64,000 nucleotides of DNA from Arthrobacter sp. AFG20. Lineage in GTDB: Bacteria > Actinomycetota > Actinomycetes > Actinomycetales > Micrococcaceae. Under the pieces are notes generated by a model that searched no databases, was not told the DNA's origin, and worked only from the letters and a program-made list of their open reading frames with translations. The first letter of the stretch is position 1, and each line of letters opens with the position of its first letter. The translations under genes and the position numbers were made by a program. Below, piece by piece: positions 34,548-43,460 of the stretch. The DNA is taken from the NCBI RefSeq assembly GCF_002892795.1, contig NZ_PJMC01000018.1:1-64000 (forward strand), read 5' to 3'.

Positions 34548-34612
34548 GGTCACGTTAAGGTTAAAGTTAAGGCTGAAACTTTCGACACGCCCCACCAATC
34601 ATGCGAACGTCT

Positions 34613-34641
34613 TTGACCTTGGGCCATGGCAGGCCTAACGT
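34613..34641 (+). promoter_or_regulatory. Promoter of second MerR gene
   Basis: TTGACC (34613-34618) and TAACGT (34636-34641) are separated by exactly 17 bp. Transcription would start near 34648 and give a leader of about 150 nt before the GTG at 34800. Confidence 0.55.
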
Positions 34642-34799
34642 CGAAGGTACCAAGTTCCCATTGCATACGACAGCGGCGCAAGTCACACTGGAAAGTGCTA
34701 CTCCGGCCGAATTACAAGCATGAATTTCATCCGGACTTCATGCGCGTAGCAGCTGTTGCGGCAACTTCCCCAGGGGAGCTCATGACAAGGAGGATCCAC

Positions 34800-35396
34800 G
34801 TGAGTCCGAAAGGCGAAGCAGGCGAGTTGAAGCAACCCTCGACGGCCGGCATTGCCGTGCCCGCAAGCGGTGCTCAGGGCCTTCTCTTCACGGAGGATCT
34901 CCCGGTTCTGGATGAGGACGCCGGCTACCGCGGCCCCACGGCCTGCAAGGCCGCCGGCATCACGTACCGGCAGCTCGACTACTGGGCCCGCACCGGCCTG
35001 GTAGAGCCCGCAGTCCGTGGCGCAGCCGGCTCCGGTTCCCAGCGGCTCTATGGTTTCCGCGACATCCTGGTCCTGAAAGTCGTCAAGCGGCTGCTGGACA
35101 CCGGCGTATCGCTGCAGCAGATCCGCAGCGCGGTGGAGCACCTACGTGAACGCGGTGTCGAGGACCTTGCCCAGATTACCCTCATGAGCGATGGCGCCAG
35201 CGTCTACGAATGCACCTCCGCGGACGAGGTCATCGATCTCGTGCAGGGCGGCCAGGGCGTGTTCGGCATCGCCGTGGGCCGGGTGTGGCGCGAAGTCGAG
35301 GGGAGCCTCGCCTCGCTGCCCAGCGAGCACGCCGGCGAACAAACGTTCCCGGACGACGAACTCAGCAAGCGCCGCGCGGCGCGCAAGATCGGCTAG
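34800..35396 (+). CDS. MerR-family regulator (Rv1830-like)
   Basis: A 198-residue MerR protein starting at GTG 34800, with AAGGAGGATCCAC directly upstream; an ATG at 34782 is an alternative. The DNA-binding helices are GPTACKAAGITYRQLDYWAR, followed by QRLYGFRDILVLKVVKRLLD and VSLQQIRSAVEHL; unlike FtsR the wing is preceded by about 50 residues. The C-terminal part has DEVIDLVQGGQGVFGIAVG. It matches Rv1830, a regulator linked to growth in mycobacteria. A strong terminator follows. Confidence 0.86.
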   Translation: MSPKGEAGELKQPSTAGIAVPASGAQGLLFTEDLPVLDEDAGYRGPTACKAAGITYRQLDYWARTGLVEPAVRGAAGSGSQRLYGFRDILVLKVVKRLLDTGVSLQQIRSAVEHLRERGVEDLAQITLMSDGASVYECTSADEVIDLVQGGQGVFGIAVGRVWREVEGSLASLPSEHAGEQTFPDDELSKRRAARKIG

Positions 35397-35417
35397 CGGC
35401 GCCAGCCTTGAGATTGT

Positions 35418-35455
35418 GCAGAAGGCCGCCTCCCGTCGGGGAGGCGGCCTTCTGC
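35418..35455. terminator. Terminator between MerR and convergent ParA gene
   Basis: GCAGAAGGCCGCCTCCC (35418-35434) pairs with the segment ending GGCGGCCTTCTGC at 35455 over a 4-nt loop. It can serve both strands. Confidence 0.8.
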
Positions 35456-35488
35456 GTTCGGCAGTGCCTCGGGGAACCGGGGCTGCTC

Positions 35489-36310
35489 CTACCGTGCGCT
35501 TCGGCTGCGGCTGGTCTTGTTGGTAGCCAGAAGATTTCCCAGCAGCATGTCGTAGAGCCCGGCCGCGGTCTTGGCCGAGTCCCCGGGCCAGTGGTGGACG
35601 GAATGGGCCGCACCCTGAATCTGCTGCCAGTTGGCCTGCTCGGGGATGTGCGGAGCCAGCAGGAGGTCTCCGAACATTGTCTGCATCTCGGCAAGGCGGA
35701 AAGCGTGCTCGGAGGACCCGGAGCGAACGCGGTTGGCCACGATGCCGACGGGGGACAGGTTCGGCGCGAATTCCTGCCGGAACAGCTGGATGGCCCGCAT
35801 GGTGCGTTCAGTGCCGGCCACGGAGAAGAGCCCGGGCTCGGCCACCAGGGCAACCTTGTTGCTTGCCGACCAGGCCATGCGGGTGAGGCCGTTCAGGGAC
35901 GGCGGGCAGTCCACCAGGACGAGTTCATACGCGTCTGCGCCGGAGAGCACCGCGGACAGCCTGCGCAGATCGCGCTTGCCAAGGTCCGGACGGTCGTAAA
36001 TTCCGGTGTACGCGGATCCGACGGCGACGTCGAGGACCGCTGGGCCGGAACCGTTGACGGGCGCCCGGCTGGTCCAGCCGCTGGGCACGACGTTCTCCGC
36101 AAGTTTGGCCTTGCGTGGATTCTTCAGCATCCGGCCGATGTCCAGCTTGTCGCTGGGCTGCACGCCGAGGGCTGTGCTTGCGTCGGCATGGGGATCGAGG
36201 TCCACTACGAGGGTTGGGATGCCTGCGGCCAGTGCCGCAGAGGCCAGTCCGGTGGTAACGGATGTCTTGCCGACACCGCCCTTGAGGCTGCTGATGCTGA
36301 CTACTTGCAC
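35489..36310 (-). CDS. ParA-family ATPase (orphan)
   Basis: A ParA-like ATPase of about 273 residues. It begins MQVVSISSLKGGVGKTSVTT with the deviant Walker A; LVVDLDPHADAS and LVLVDCPPSLNGL are the other nucleotide motifs. The GTG at 36310 is preferred because the P-loop is then close to the N-terminus, as is usual; a TTG at 36322 adds four residues. No ParB partner or cargo gene is adjacent. It is monocistronic and convergent with the MerR gene. The role, whether positioning a protein or segregating DNA, is unknown. Confidence 0.85.
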   Translation of the reverse strand: MQVVSISSLKGGVGKTSVTTGLASAALAAGIPTLVVDLDPHADASTALGVQPSDKLDIGRMLKNPRKAKLAENVVPSGWTSRAPVNGSGPAVLDVAVGSAYTGIYDRPDLGKRDLRRLSAVLSGADAYELVLVDCPPSLNGLTRMAWSASNKVALVAEPGLFSVAGTERTMRAIQLFRQEFAPNLSPVGIVANRVRSGSSEHAFRLAEMQTMFGDLLLAPHIPEQANWQQIQGAAHSVHHWPGDSAKTAAGLYDMLLGNLLATNKTSRSRSAR

Positions 36311-36598
36311 TTGAGAGACCAATACCTAACGCCGGTTGCCGTGTTGGGGTACGTTCCGTTCCGGTGCTGCCGGAACCGGGGCAGGCTTCCGCCGCCCCAT
36401 TCATCATATGTTGACCTCGGCCCGAATCCCTTCTTCTGCGCATCCGGGCATGCCTCCCCGGCCGGCCCGGCCGGCGTCGTCCTTGGGTATTGGCAACGGC
36501 GACCGAACGGCGACAGTCGGGCGGCAGCAAAAAGCAGCTGCAAATACGGGCCGGCAGTGAATATGGCCCGGACATGACGGATAATTCTGTGATGGTAG

Positions 36599-36614
36599 AC
36601 ACAATGATTTGTGT
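36599..36614. promoter_or_regulatory. Palindrome ACACAA-TGAT-TTGTGT upstream of pyc
   Basis: A perfect 6+4+6 inverted repeat 66 bp before the pyc ATG. TTGTGT (36609-36614) could also act as a -35 with TACACA 16 bp downstream. The rest of the 369-bp gap between the ParA and pyc starts contains only a GC-rich CCGGCC-type palindrome. Confidence 0.45.
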
Positions 36615-36679
36615 TTCGTCCGGCCCGTCTTACACACTGTGACCACTCACCGATACACCCGCAATGATGCAGGAGAAGT

Positions 36680-39600
36680 ATGTTTTCCAAGATTCTGGTG
36701 GCCAACCGCGGAGAAATCGCAATCCGTGCTTTCCGCGCCGGCTACGAACTGGGCGCCAAGACAGTCGCCGTGTTCCCCAACGAGGACCGCAACTCGATCC
36801 ACCGCCAGAAGGCCGATGAGGCGTATCTGATCGGCGAAGAGGGCCACCCTGTCCGCGCCTACCTGGACGTCGACGAAGTGGTGCGGGTAGCCAAGGAGTC
36901 CGGGGCGGACGCCATCTACCCCGGCTACGGCTTCCTCTCCGAGAACCCCGACCTTGCGCGTGCCGCGAAGGCGGCAGGCATCACCTTCGTGGGCCCGCCC
37001 GCGGAGGTCCTGGAACTCGCCGGCAACAAGGTGGCCGCACTGGAGGCCGCCCGCAAGGCTGGCGTCCCCGTGCTGAAGTCCAGCGCGCCGTCGAAGGACC
37101 TTGACGAACTGATCGCTGCTGCGGATGAGATCGGTTTCCCCATTTTCGCCAAGGCTGTGGCCGGCGGCGGCGGGCGCGGCATGCGCCGCGTCGACACCCG
37201 CGAAGCCCTGCCGGAGGCGCTGCAGTCCGCCATGCGCGAGGCCGACGCCGCCTTCGGTGACCCCACCATGTTCCTCGAGCAGGCCGTGCTCCGCCCTCGC
37301 CACATCGAGGTGCAGATCCTGGCCGACGCCGAGGGCAACGTCATGCACCTCTTCGAACGCGACTGTTCCATCCAGCGCCGCCATCAGAAGGTCATCGAGA
37401 TCGCTCCGGCCCCCAACCTGGACGAAGGCATCCGCCAGGCCCTGTACCGGGACGCCGTGAAGTTCGCCAAGGCCCTGAACTACGTCAACGCCGGAACCGT
37501 GGAGTTCCTGGTGGACACTGTGGGCGAACGCGCCGGCCAGCACGTCTTCATCGAAATGAACCCCCGCATCCAGGTGGAGCACACCGTCACGGAAGAGGTC
37601 ACCGACGTCGACCTCGTCCAGGCGCAGATGCGCATTGCCGCCGGGGAAACCCTGGCTGACCTTGGCCTGTCCCAGGAGACCGTCTTCCTCAAGGGCGCCG
37701 CGCTGCAGAGCCGCATCACCACGGAAGACCCGGCCAACGGCTTCCGGCCCGACGTCGGAAAGATCACCGGATACCGCTCCGCCGGCGGCGCCGGCGTCAG
37801 GCTCGACGGCGGCACCGTCTACTCGGGTGCCGAAATCAGCCCGCACTTCGACTCCATGCTGGTGAAGCTCACCTGCCGCGGCCGGGACTACCCGTCCGCC
37901 GTTGCCAGGGCGCGCCGCGCTTTGGCAGAGTTCCGTATCCGTGGTGTCTCCACCAACATCTCGTTCCTCCAGGCCGTCCTTGACGATCCGGACTTCATCG
38001 CCGGCAACGTCGCCACGTCATTCATCGACGAGCGCCCCCAGCTGCTGAAGTCGCGCGTCTCCGCGGACCGCGGCACCAAGCTGCTGACGTGGCTCGCCGA
38101 GGTGACCGTGAACAAGCCCAACGGTGAGCTGCCGGTCCGCTCCGACCCGGCAGACAAGCTCCCCGCCGTCACCGGCGCCGAGGCCCGCCCCGGTTCCCGT
38201 CAGCGGCTCCTGGAACTCGGCCCGGAGGGCTTCGCCAAGGCGCTGCGTGAACAGAAGGCCGTCGCCGTCACCGACACCACCTTCCGCGATGCCCACCAGT
38301 CCCTGCTGGCCACCCGCGTCCGCACGAGGGACCTGGTGGCTGCCGCACCCGCGGTCTCCAACCTCCTGCCGGAACTGCTGTCCGTTGAAGCCTGGGGCGG
38401 CGCCACCTACGACGTCGCGCTGCGGTTCCTCGGCGAAGATCCCTGGGACCGGCTGGCCGCGCTGCGCAAGACCCTGCCGAACATCTGCCTGCAGATGCTG
38501 CTCCGCGGCCGGAACACTGTGGGCTACACCCCGTACCCCGAGGAAGTGACCGAGGCCTTCGTTAATGAGGCGGCCGCCACCGGCATCGACATCTTCCGCA
38601 TCTTCGACGCGCTGAACGACGTCAGCCAGATGGCGCCGGCCATCCGCGCGGTGCGGGCCACCGGCACTGCGGTCGCCGAGGTGGCACTGTGCTACACGGG
38701 CGACATGCTGGATCCGGAAGAGAAGCTCTACACGCTGGATTACTACCTTGGCCTGGCGGACAAGATTGTCGACGCCGGTGCCCACATCCTGGCCATCAAG
38801 GACATGGCAGGCCTGCTGCGTCCGGCAGCCGCCGCGAAGCTTGTCGCGGCACTGCGGGAACGGTTCGACCTCCCGGTCCACCTGCACACCCACGACACCG
38901 CCGGTGGCCAGCTGGCCACCCTGATTGCGGCAGTCGACGCAGGCGTCGACGCCGTCGATGTGGCCTCGGCGTCCCTGGCCGGCACCACGAGCCAGCCGTC
39001 GGCGTCGGCCCTGGTTGCGGCCCTGGCCCACACGGAACGTGACACGGGGCTCAGCCTGGCCGCGGTCTGTTCCCTCGAGCCCTACTGGGAGGCCGTGCGC
39101 AGGGTTTATGCTCCCTTCGAGTCGGGCCTTCCCGGTCCCACAGGCCGCGTGTACCAGCACGAAATCCCCGGCGGGCAGCTGTCCAACCTCCGCCAGCAGG
39201 CCATGGCGCTGGGCCTGGGCGAGCGCTTCGAGGCGATCGAGGACATGTACACCGCTGCTGACCGCATCCTGGGCCACCTGGTCAAGGTGACCCCGTCGTC
39301 GAAGGTGGTGGGCGACCTCGCCCTGCACCTCGTGGGCCTGAACGCAGACCCGGCCGACTTCAACGAGAACCCGCAGAACTATGACATCCCCGACTCCGTC
39401 ATCGGGTTCCTGTCCGGCGAGCTGGGGAATCCTCCGGGAGGCTGGCCGGAACCGTTCCGCACCAAGGCCCTCCAGGGCCGTAGCGTCAAGGTGCGCGACG
39501 CCGAGCTGAGCGCCGAGGACAGCGCGGCTCTCCGCGGCGACTCGAAGACCCGCCAGCAGACCCTGAACCGGCTCCTTTTCGCGGGGCCGACGAAGGACTA

Positions 39601-40075
39601 CCTCAAGAGCGTCGAGACCTACGGCAACGTGTCCGTCCTGGACACCCGCGACTACCTTTACGGCCTCCAGCGCGGCGAAGAGCACGTGATCCAGCTCGAA
39701 AAGGGCGTGCGCCTCATCGCGTCTTTGGAAGCGGTGTCGGAGCCGGACGAGAAGGGCATGCGCTCGGTCATGTGCACGCTCAACGGGCAGTCCCGTCCGG
39801 TTTCGGTACGCGACAAGTCCGTGGTCAGCAATGTGAAGACGGCCGAGAAGGCTGACGCGTCCGTGCCGGGTCATGTCGCCGCTCCCTTCGCAGGCGCCGT
39901 GACGGTCACCGTCAAGGCGGGCGACACCGTCAACGCCGGCGACACCATTGCCACCATTGAGGCAATGAAGATGGAGGCCTCCATCACGACGCCGGTGGGC
40001 GGCAAGGTAACGCGGCTGGCCATTTCCGCTGTGGAACAGGTTCAGGGCGGTGACCTGCTGATCGTCGTCGAATAG
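36680..40075 (+). CDS. pyc: Pyruvate carboxylase
   Basis: A full-length 1131-residue single-chain enzyme. Domains in order are biotin carboxylase (KILVANRGEIAIRAFRAGY, then KAVAGGGGRGMR and FIEMNPRIQVEHTVTEE), carboxyltransferase (VTDTTFRDAHQSLLATRVRT, and LHTHDTAGGQLAT with metal-binding His), the allosteric linker, and a C-terminal biotinyl domain with K1097 in IEAMKMEAS. It carboxylates pyruvate to oxaloacetate for anaplerosis. AGGAGAAGT precedes the ATG. Confidence 0.96.
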   Translation: MFSKILVANRGEIAIRAFRAGYELGAKTVAVFPNEDRNSIHRQKADEAYLIGEEGHPVRAYLDVDEVVRVAKESGADAIYPGYGFLSENPDLARAAKAAGITFVGPPAEVLELAGNKVAALEAARKAGVPVLKSSAPSKDLDELIAAADEIGFPIFAKAVAGGGGRGMRRVDTREALPEALQSAMREADAAFGDPTMFLEQAVLRPRHIEVQILADAEGNVMHLFERDCSIQRRHQKVIEIAPAPNLDEGIRQALYRDAVKFAKALNYVNAGTVEFLVDTVGERAGQHVFIEMNPRIQVEHTVTEEVTDVDLVQAQMRIAAGETLADLGLSQETVFLKGAALQSRITTEDPANGFRPDVGKITGYRSAGGAGVRLDGGTVYSGAEISPHFDSMLVKLTCRGRDYPSAVARARRALAEFRIRGVSTNISFLQAVLDDPDFIAGNVATSFIDERPQLLKSRVSADRGTKLLTWLAEVTVNKPNGELPVRSDPADKLPAVTGAEARPGSRQRLLELGPEGFAKALREQKAVAVTDTTFRDAHQSLLATRVRTRDLVAAAPAVSNLLPELLSVEAWGGATYDVALRFLGEDPWDRLAALRKTLPNICLQMLLRGRNTVGYTPYPEEVTEAFVNEAAATGIDIFRIFDALNDVSQMAPAIRAVRATGTAVAEVALCYTGDMLDPEEKLYTLDYYLGLADKIVDAGAHILAIKDMAGLLRPAAAAKLVAALRERFDLPVHLHTHDTAGGQLATLIAAVDAGVDAVDVASASLAGTTSQPSASALVAALAHTERDTGLSLAAVCSLEPYWEAVRRVYAPFESGLPGPTGRVYQHEIPGGQLSNLRQQAMALGLGERFEAIEDMYTAADRILGHLVKVTPSSKVVGDLALHLVGLNADPADFNENPQNYDIPDSVIGFLSGELGNPPGGWPEPFRTKALQGRSVKVRDAELSAEDSAALRGDSKTRQQTLNRLLFAGPTKDYLKSVETYGNVSVLDTRDYLYGLQRGEEHVIQLEKGVRLIASLEAVSEPDEKGMRSVMCTLNGQSRPVSVRDKSVVSNVKTAEKADASVPGHVAAPFAGAVTVTVKAGDTVNAGDTIATIEAMKMEASITTPVGGKVTRLAISAVEQVQGGDLLIVVE

Positions 40076-40120
40076 ATGACTGTTGAGCAGGTGACTGGCG
40101 GCTGGAAGGCCGCTGGATAG

Positions 40121-40151
40121 CCTGCAGGGCGGCCGGCGGCCGCCCTGCAGG
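40121..40151 (+). terminator. Hairpin terminator after pyc
   Basis: CCTGCAGGGCGGCC pairs perfectly with GGCCGCCCTGCAGG over a 3-nt loop, 46 nt after the pyc stop. There is no U-tract. Confidence 0.65.
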
Positions 40152-40174
40152 TAGGGTGGTAGACAGAAAAAGGT

Positions 40175-40204
40175 TGTGGGGGACGGCGCTAAGCCGCCCC
40201 CACA
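40175..40204 (+). other. Hairpin in the leader of the MinD-like ATPase gene
   Basis: TGTGGGGG-A-CGGC pairs with GCCG-CCCCCACA around a GCTAA loop, giving 12 pairs with one bulge. It ends 66 nt before the ATG at 40271, downstream of a TAGGGT -10-like element (40152-40157). It could be a leader structure or a second terminator for pyc. Confidence 0.45.
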
Positions 40205-40270
40205 GCCATTTCCGAGCCACACTGGCTGCCGGAACCCAACCGGCAGCCGGTACGAAACAGAGCGGAAGCC

Positions 40271-41557
40271 ATGACGCAGACCAATACGCCCAAGCCCGGG
40301 CCGCGCCCCGACCGGAGGCCTTCAATCTCCCAAAGCATTGTCGTCGACGTTGCGGCGGAGCCCCGGACCGGTCCCGGCGGGGTGTCTCAGGCGGATGCGG
40401 CGGACGTATCGGTGACCGGTGACGTGGCTCCGGCAGGGGACATCAGCGTGGTGACCGTTTCCGACGCCCAGGACCGCACCTCTGCCGGATCGCTCCCGGC
40501 AGTCGGCGGCGTGGTGCAGCAGGGGACGGTCACATCGGGCGCAGCCACTGCCGCCGAACCGGCCACCGAGCCGGTCGCCATCACTGAAGAAGCGAAGGAC
40601 CTTCCCGGGCGCCGTGAACGGGCCGAGGGGCCGGAGCCCGCTGCTGCGCTCACCGCCGACCGCCTCCTGACCAGGGCCCCAGCCGCCCCGGTCTCAGGCT
40701 GGCGCCGCTGGCTGTACCAGGCCACCCTGGGCTACGTGAACCTTGGCGACTCGGACCAGGTCCGTATCCAGCGGGCCATGGAGCACCGCATCGCCATGCG
40801 GCTGGGGGAGCGGACCCGCTACGTGCCGGTGCTCTCGCGCAAGGGCGGAGTGGGCAAGACCACGGTCACAACCCTGCTCGGCATGGTGCTGGCTGAGCTG
40901 CGTGAGGACCGGGTCATCGCCATGGATGCGAATCCGGACCGTGGCACCCTTTCGGACCGGTCGCCGGGCAGGGCTGATTTCACGGCCCGCCAGCTGGTGA
41001 AGGACAGGTTCACGGTCGACTCGTTCGCGCAGCTGTCCAACTACACTGCGCGGGACGGTTCGCGCCTCGATGTGCTCGCCTCGGATACCGATCCCATGGT
41101 GGCGCACGCCTTTGACGACGCCGACTACCGTGCAGTTACCGACATCCTGGGCCGGTATTACTCGATCGTGCTCACCGACTCAGGCACCGGCATGGTGCAC
41201 TCGGTCATGAAAGGCACGCTGGAGAAGGCCGATGCCGTGGTGCTCGTCTCGGGCGGCAGCGTGGATGAGGCTCGGCTGGCGTCCGAAACGCTGTCCTGGC
41301 TTGAAGCCCACGGCCGCCAGGATCTCGTCGCCAAGGCAACAGTGGTCATCAACATGGCTGCCGGCAACCGCACGCTGGTCAACATCGACGAAATTGAGCA
41401 GCACTTCCTGTCCCGGGTGAAGAACGTGGTGCGAATTCCTCATGACCGGCACCTGGCGGAAGGCTCAAGGATCCGCCTGGGCCAACTGAAGCCCGCAACC
41501 CGCGCCGCAGCCGTGGAGCTGGCCGCGCTGGTGGTGGACGAGCTGCAGCTGGCCTAA
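40271..41557 (+). CDS. MinD/ParA-like ATPase, EspI-like
   Basis: A 428-residue protein with a disordered N-terminal half (about 130 residues rich in Pro, Ala, Thr and Val) and a C-terminal MinD-type ATPase domain. Walker A is LSRKGGVGKTTVTTLLGMVL; VIAMDANPDRGTLSDR and SIVLTDSGTGMVHS follow. DANPDRGTL is typical of the EspI-like ATPases of type VII secretion loci, but no ESX gene is in the window. The gene is monocistronic, preceded by a structured leader and followed by a long hairpin. The function is unknown. Confidence 0.8.
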   Translation: MTQTNTPKPGPRPDRRPSISQSIVVDVAAEPRTGPGGVSQADAADVSVTGDVAPAGDISVVTVSDAQDRTSAGSLPAVGGVVQQGTVTSGAATAAEPATEPVAITEEAKDLPGRRERAEGPEPAAALTADRLLTRAPAAPVSGWRRWLYQATLGYVNLGDSDQVRIQRAMEHRIAMRLGERTRYVPVLSRKGGVGKTTVTTLLGMVLAELREDRVIAMDANPDRGTLSDRSPGRADFTARQLVKDRFTVDSFAQLSNYTARDGSRLDVLASDTDPMVAHAFDDADYRAVTDILGRYYSIVLTDSGTGMVHSVMKGTLEKADAVVLVSGGSVDEARLASETLSWLEAHGRQDLVAKATVVINMAAGNRTLVNIDEIEQHFLSRVKNVVRIPHDRHLAEGSRIRLGQLKPATRAAAVELAALVVDELQLA

Positions 41558-41570
41558 CCCGCCGCCGTCG

Positions 41571-41635
41571 GGAGTTTTTGTCCACTTATTGGCCTCTGGA
41601 GGCGCCGGAAGCCCCGACAAGTGGACAAAAACTCC
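41571..41635. terminator. Long bidirectional hairpin between ATPase and fadD genes
   Basis: GGAGTTTTTGTCCACTT (41571-41587) and AAGTGGACAAAAACTCC (41619-41635) form a perfect 17-bp stem; the 31-nt loop holds an inner GCCTC/GAGGC pair. It separates convergent genes. The A/T-rich run makes it a good two-way terminator, and it could also be a dispersed palindromic repeat. Confidence 0.75.
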
Positions 41636-41639
41636 AGGC

Positions 41640-43460
41640 CTAGGCGCGGGTGGGCTTCGGCGACTTGTACATGTCGTCGATCACGCTTTCGAAGTCCTTC
41701 ATGACCTGCGCGCGCTTGACCTTCATGGACGGGGTCAGGTGGCCGGAGGCTTCGGTGAAGTCGCTCGGCACGATCCGGAACGACTTGATGGCCTCCGCCT
41801 GCGACACCGACTGGTTGGCCAGGTTGATGAGCTCCTGCACGGCGGCCTTGACCTCGGCATGCCCGGCAGCGTCGCTCAGGTTCGTGTCCGCCGGCAGGCC
41901 GTGGCGCTGCAGCCAGCCCGGGAGGGCTTCCTCATCGAGCGTCACGAGGGCGCCGATGAACGGGCGGTTGTCACCCACGACGAGGACCTGTGACACCAGC
42001 GCATCAGCCCGGATCTGGTCCTCGAGCAGCGCGGGAACCACGTTCTTGCCGCCGGCGGTGACAATGATTTCCTTTTTCCGACCGGTAATCAGCAGGTAGC
42101 CGTCGTCGTCGAGCTGGCCGATGTCTCCGGTGCGGAACCAGCCATCAGCGAACGACTCCTCCGTCAGGTCGGACCGATTGTAATACCCCCGCATGACGCA
42201 GGCGCCCTTGACGAGGATCTCGCCGTCGTCAGCAATTCGGACGCTGTTGCCGGGAATCGGGACGCCGACCGTGCCGATTTTGATCCGCTCCGGCGTGTTG
42301 ACACTGACGGGTGCCGTGGTTTCGGTGAGCCCATAGCCCTCCAGGATCTGCAGGCCGATGCCCTGGAAGAAGTGGCCCAGCCGCTCGCCCAGCGGGCCCC
42401 CGCCGGACACCGCATGGGCCACCTCGCCGCCCATGGCGGCGCGAAGCTTGCCATAGACGAGCTTGTCGAAGATGGCGTGCTTGATCTTCAGGCCCAGGCC
42501 AATGCGGCCGGCCTGCCGTGCGCGGGAGTAGGCGATCGCCGTGTCGGCGGCCCTGTGGAAGATCGCGCCCTTGCCGCCGTCTTCGGCCTTGGTGAGGGCC
42601 GAGTTGTACACCTTTTCGAACACGCGGGGCACGGCAAGGATGAACGTCGGCTTGTAGCTCTGCAGGTCGGGCAGCAGGTGCTTGATGTCGGGGGTATGCG
42701 CCACGGTGACGCCGGCGGCCACCGCCAGGACCGAAATGAAGCGTGCGAAGACATGTGCCAGCGGCAGGAACATGATGGTGCGCGACTGTTCATTGACCAC
42801 GCCGCTCAGCGAGGTGGCCAGGGCGTTCTCGGACAGCTCCGTGAAGTTTCCGTGGGTCAGTTCGCAGCCTTTGGGCCGGCCGGTGGTGCCCGAGGTGTAG
42901 ATGATGGTGGCGAGGTCGCGCAGCCCGGCGGAGCGCCGCCGGGCGTCGAGCTCCTCGTCGGTGACGCCGGTGCCGGCCGCACGCACGGTGTCGAGGCCGT
43001 CCCCCTCCAGCTGCCACACGTGGGTCAGTGCCGTGAGGCCTTCGGTGGCAACGGCCTGCCGGATGATGTTTTCGTGGTGGTCCGATTCGCCGAATGCAGC
43101 GACGGCGCCGGAGTCGCCCAGGTTCCAGGCGACCTGGGAAGGCGACGACGTTTCGTAGATGGGAACGGAAACGCCACCTGCGAACCAGATGGCGAAGTCG
43201 ATGAGTGCCCACTCATAGCGGGTACGCGACATGATGCCCACTCGGTCGCCTGCACCCACGCCGCTGGCGATGAGCCCCTTGGCGAGGGCGGACACGTCGG
43301 CCACAAATTCCTTGGCCCGGATGTCCTGCCACTGGCCGGCGGAGTCGAGGCGCGAAAACAGGGCAGGGTTGGATTCCTTGGCTGCCTGGCGCAGTACAAG
43401 GTCCGTGATATTGCTGTCCAGGGGGACGTTCGCCAAGGGCGGAACGCTGAATTCGCGCAC
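41640..43460 (-). CDS. Long-chain fatty acid-CoA ligase
   Basis: A 606-residue AMP-forming synthetase. The P-loop-like motif TIIYTSGTTGRPKGCELTHG is at residues about 190-210, YGLTETTAPVSVN follows, and WFRTGDIGQLDDDGYLLITG and GRKKEIIVTAGGKNV mark the hinge and C-terminal domain. It activates fatty acids to acyl-CoA. The start is GTG with GGAGCTAAC upstream. The locus (FadD, esterases, acyltransferase, aroG) resembles the fadD15 region of M. tuberculosis. Confidence 0.92.
   Translation of the reverse strand: MREFSVPPLANVPLDSNITDLVLRQAAKESNPALFSRLDSAGQWQDIRAKEFVADVSALAKGLIASGVGAGDRVGIMSRTRYEWALIDFAIWFAGGVSVPIYETSSPSQVAWNLGDSGAVAAFGESDHHENIIRQAVATEGLTALTHVWQLEGDGLDTVRAAGTGVTDEELDARRRSAGLRDLATIIYTSGTTGRPKGCELTHGNFTELSENALATSLSGVVNEQSRTIMFLPLAHVFARFISVLAVAAGVTVAHTPDIKHLLPDLQSYKPTFILAVPRVFEKVYNSALTKAEDGGKGAIFHRAADTAIAYSRARQAGRIGLGLKIKHAIFDKLVYGKLRAAMGGEVAHAVSGGGPLGERLGHFFQGIGLQILEGYGLTETTAPVSVNTPERIKIGTVGVPIPGNSVRIADDGEILVKGACVMRGYYNRSDLTEESFADGWFRTGDIGQLDDDGYLLITGRKKEIIVTAGGKNVVPALLEDQIRADALVSQVLVVGDNRPFIGALVTLDEEALPGWLQRHGLPADTNLSDAAGHAEVKAAVQELINLANQSVSQAEAIKSFRIVPSDFTEASGHLTPSMKVKRAQVMKDFESVIDDMYKSPKPTRA

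Noticed and set aside
38018..40222. A reverse-strand open frame of 734 codons opposite pyc
   Set aside because: It mirrors the codon pattern of pyruvate carboxylase, its translation has no recognisable domain, and it is a typical GC-rich shadow frame.
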